A DNA stretch of 5,712 nt from the NCBI GenBank assembly GCA_964474655.1, contig CAYYTU010000133.1, positions 1 through 5,712 of the forward strand. The letters are read 5' to 3'. The notes under the pieces were generated by a model. That model saw only the letters and a list, made by a program, of their open reading frames with translations. It did no database searches and had not been told where the DNA came from. Below are positions 5,683-5,712 of this stretch, piece after piece; within the stretch, counting starts at the first letter, position 1, and every line of letters begins with the position of its first letter. This stretch comes from CAYYTU01 sp964474655 (lineage in GTDB: Bacteria > Chloroflexota > Anaerolineae > B4-G1). The translations under genes were made by a program, and so were the position numbers.

Positions 5683-5712
5683 ATGTCAGCCAAGAACCAA
5701 CGCACCGCCTGG
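5683..5712 (+). CDS. Start of an unidentified gene, cut by the window edge
   Basis: Only the first ten codons are present: MSAKNQRTAW. They are too few to recognise a family. That it is a real gene is supported by the strong GAGGTGA ribosome-binding site and by the extended -10 promoter about 45 bp upstream. The absence of a hydrophobic start gives no hint of export so far. It is divergent from the M48 protease gene, so the two may share the intergenic control region, but nothing here shows a functional link. Confidence 0.65.
   Translation, partial: MSAKNQRTAW

Noticed and set aside
5355..5705. 116-codon minus-strand frame at the right end
   Set aside because: It would run antisense through the promoter, ribosome-binding site and first codons of the gene at 5683 and has no known domain.

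Overview
The window is GC-rich bacterial DNA with four complete genes, one gene cut by the right edge and a decayed transposase at the left. There is no rRNA, tRNA or CRISPR array. Gene styles (PAS/HisKA kinase, NarL-type regulator, exported TIM-barrel protein with an N-terminal anchor, M48 membrane protease) and spacers filled with CACAGAGA-type and CGTAAAACG-type palindromic repeats suggest a free-living environmental bacterium. Chloroflexota is my best guess, but this is inference from gene and repeat style, not from a marker gene.

Layout. 1-160: no convincing gene, only a short frame open to the left edge. 161-378 (-): N-terminal remnant of an IS481-like transposase, frameshifted and cut off. 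561-1682 (+): membrane-anchored PAS/HisKA/HATPase sensor kinase. 1687-1918: non-coding repeat built from ~10-bp CACAGAGA-like units with a rough inverted partner. 1933-3378 (+): signal-anchored extracytoplasmic protein with a glycoside-hydrolase-like TIM barrel that seems to lack both expected catalytic glutamates. 3375-3443: imperfect inverted repeat beginning at that gene's stop codon. 3488-4114 (+): NarL/LuxR-family response regulator. 4219-5289 (-): six-helix M48 zinc metalloprotease, convergent with the regulator, with a perfect 12-bp inverted repeat over its stop codon. 5290-5682: ~390-bp divergent intergenic region with a likely promoter and twin 10-bp repeats. 5683-5712 (+): first ten codons of an unidentified gene behind a strong ribosome-binding site.

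How they may work together. Kinase and response regulator are the only signalling genes here and lie on the same strand, so they may form a two-component pair. Two points argue for caution: a HisKA-type kinase is not the usual partner of a NarL-type regulator, and the exported barrel protein sits between them with repeat-bearing spacers (250 and 109 bp) on each side. The barrel protein could be a target of the pair, a ligand-binding accessory, or an unrelated neighbour. The M48 protease probably serves membrane protein quality control and is transcribed separately. The best candidate for something undescribed is the kinase / degenerate-glycosidase / regulator triplet.
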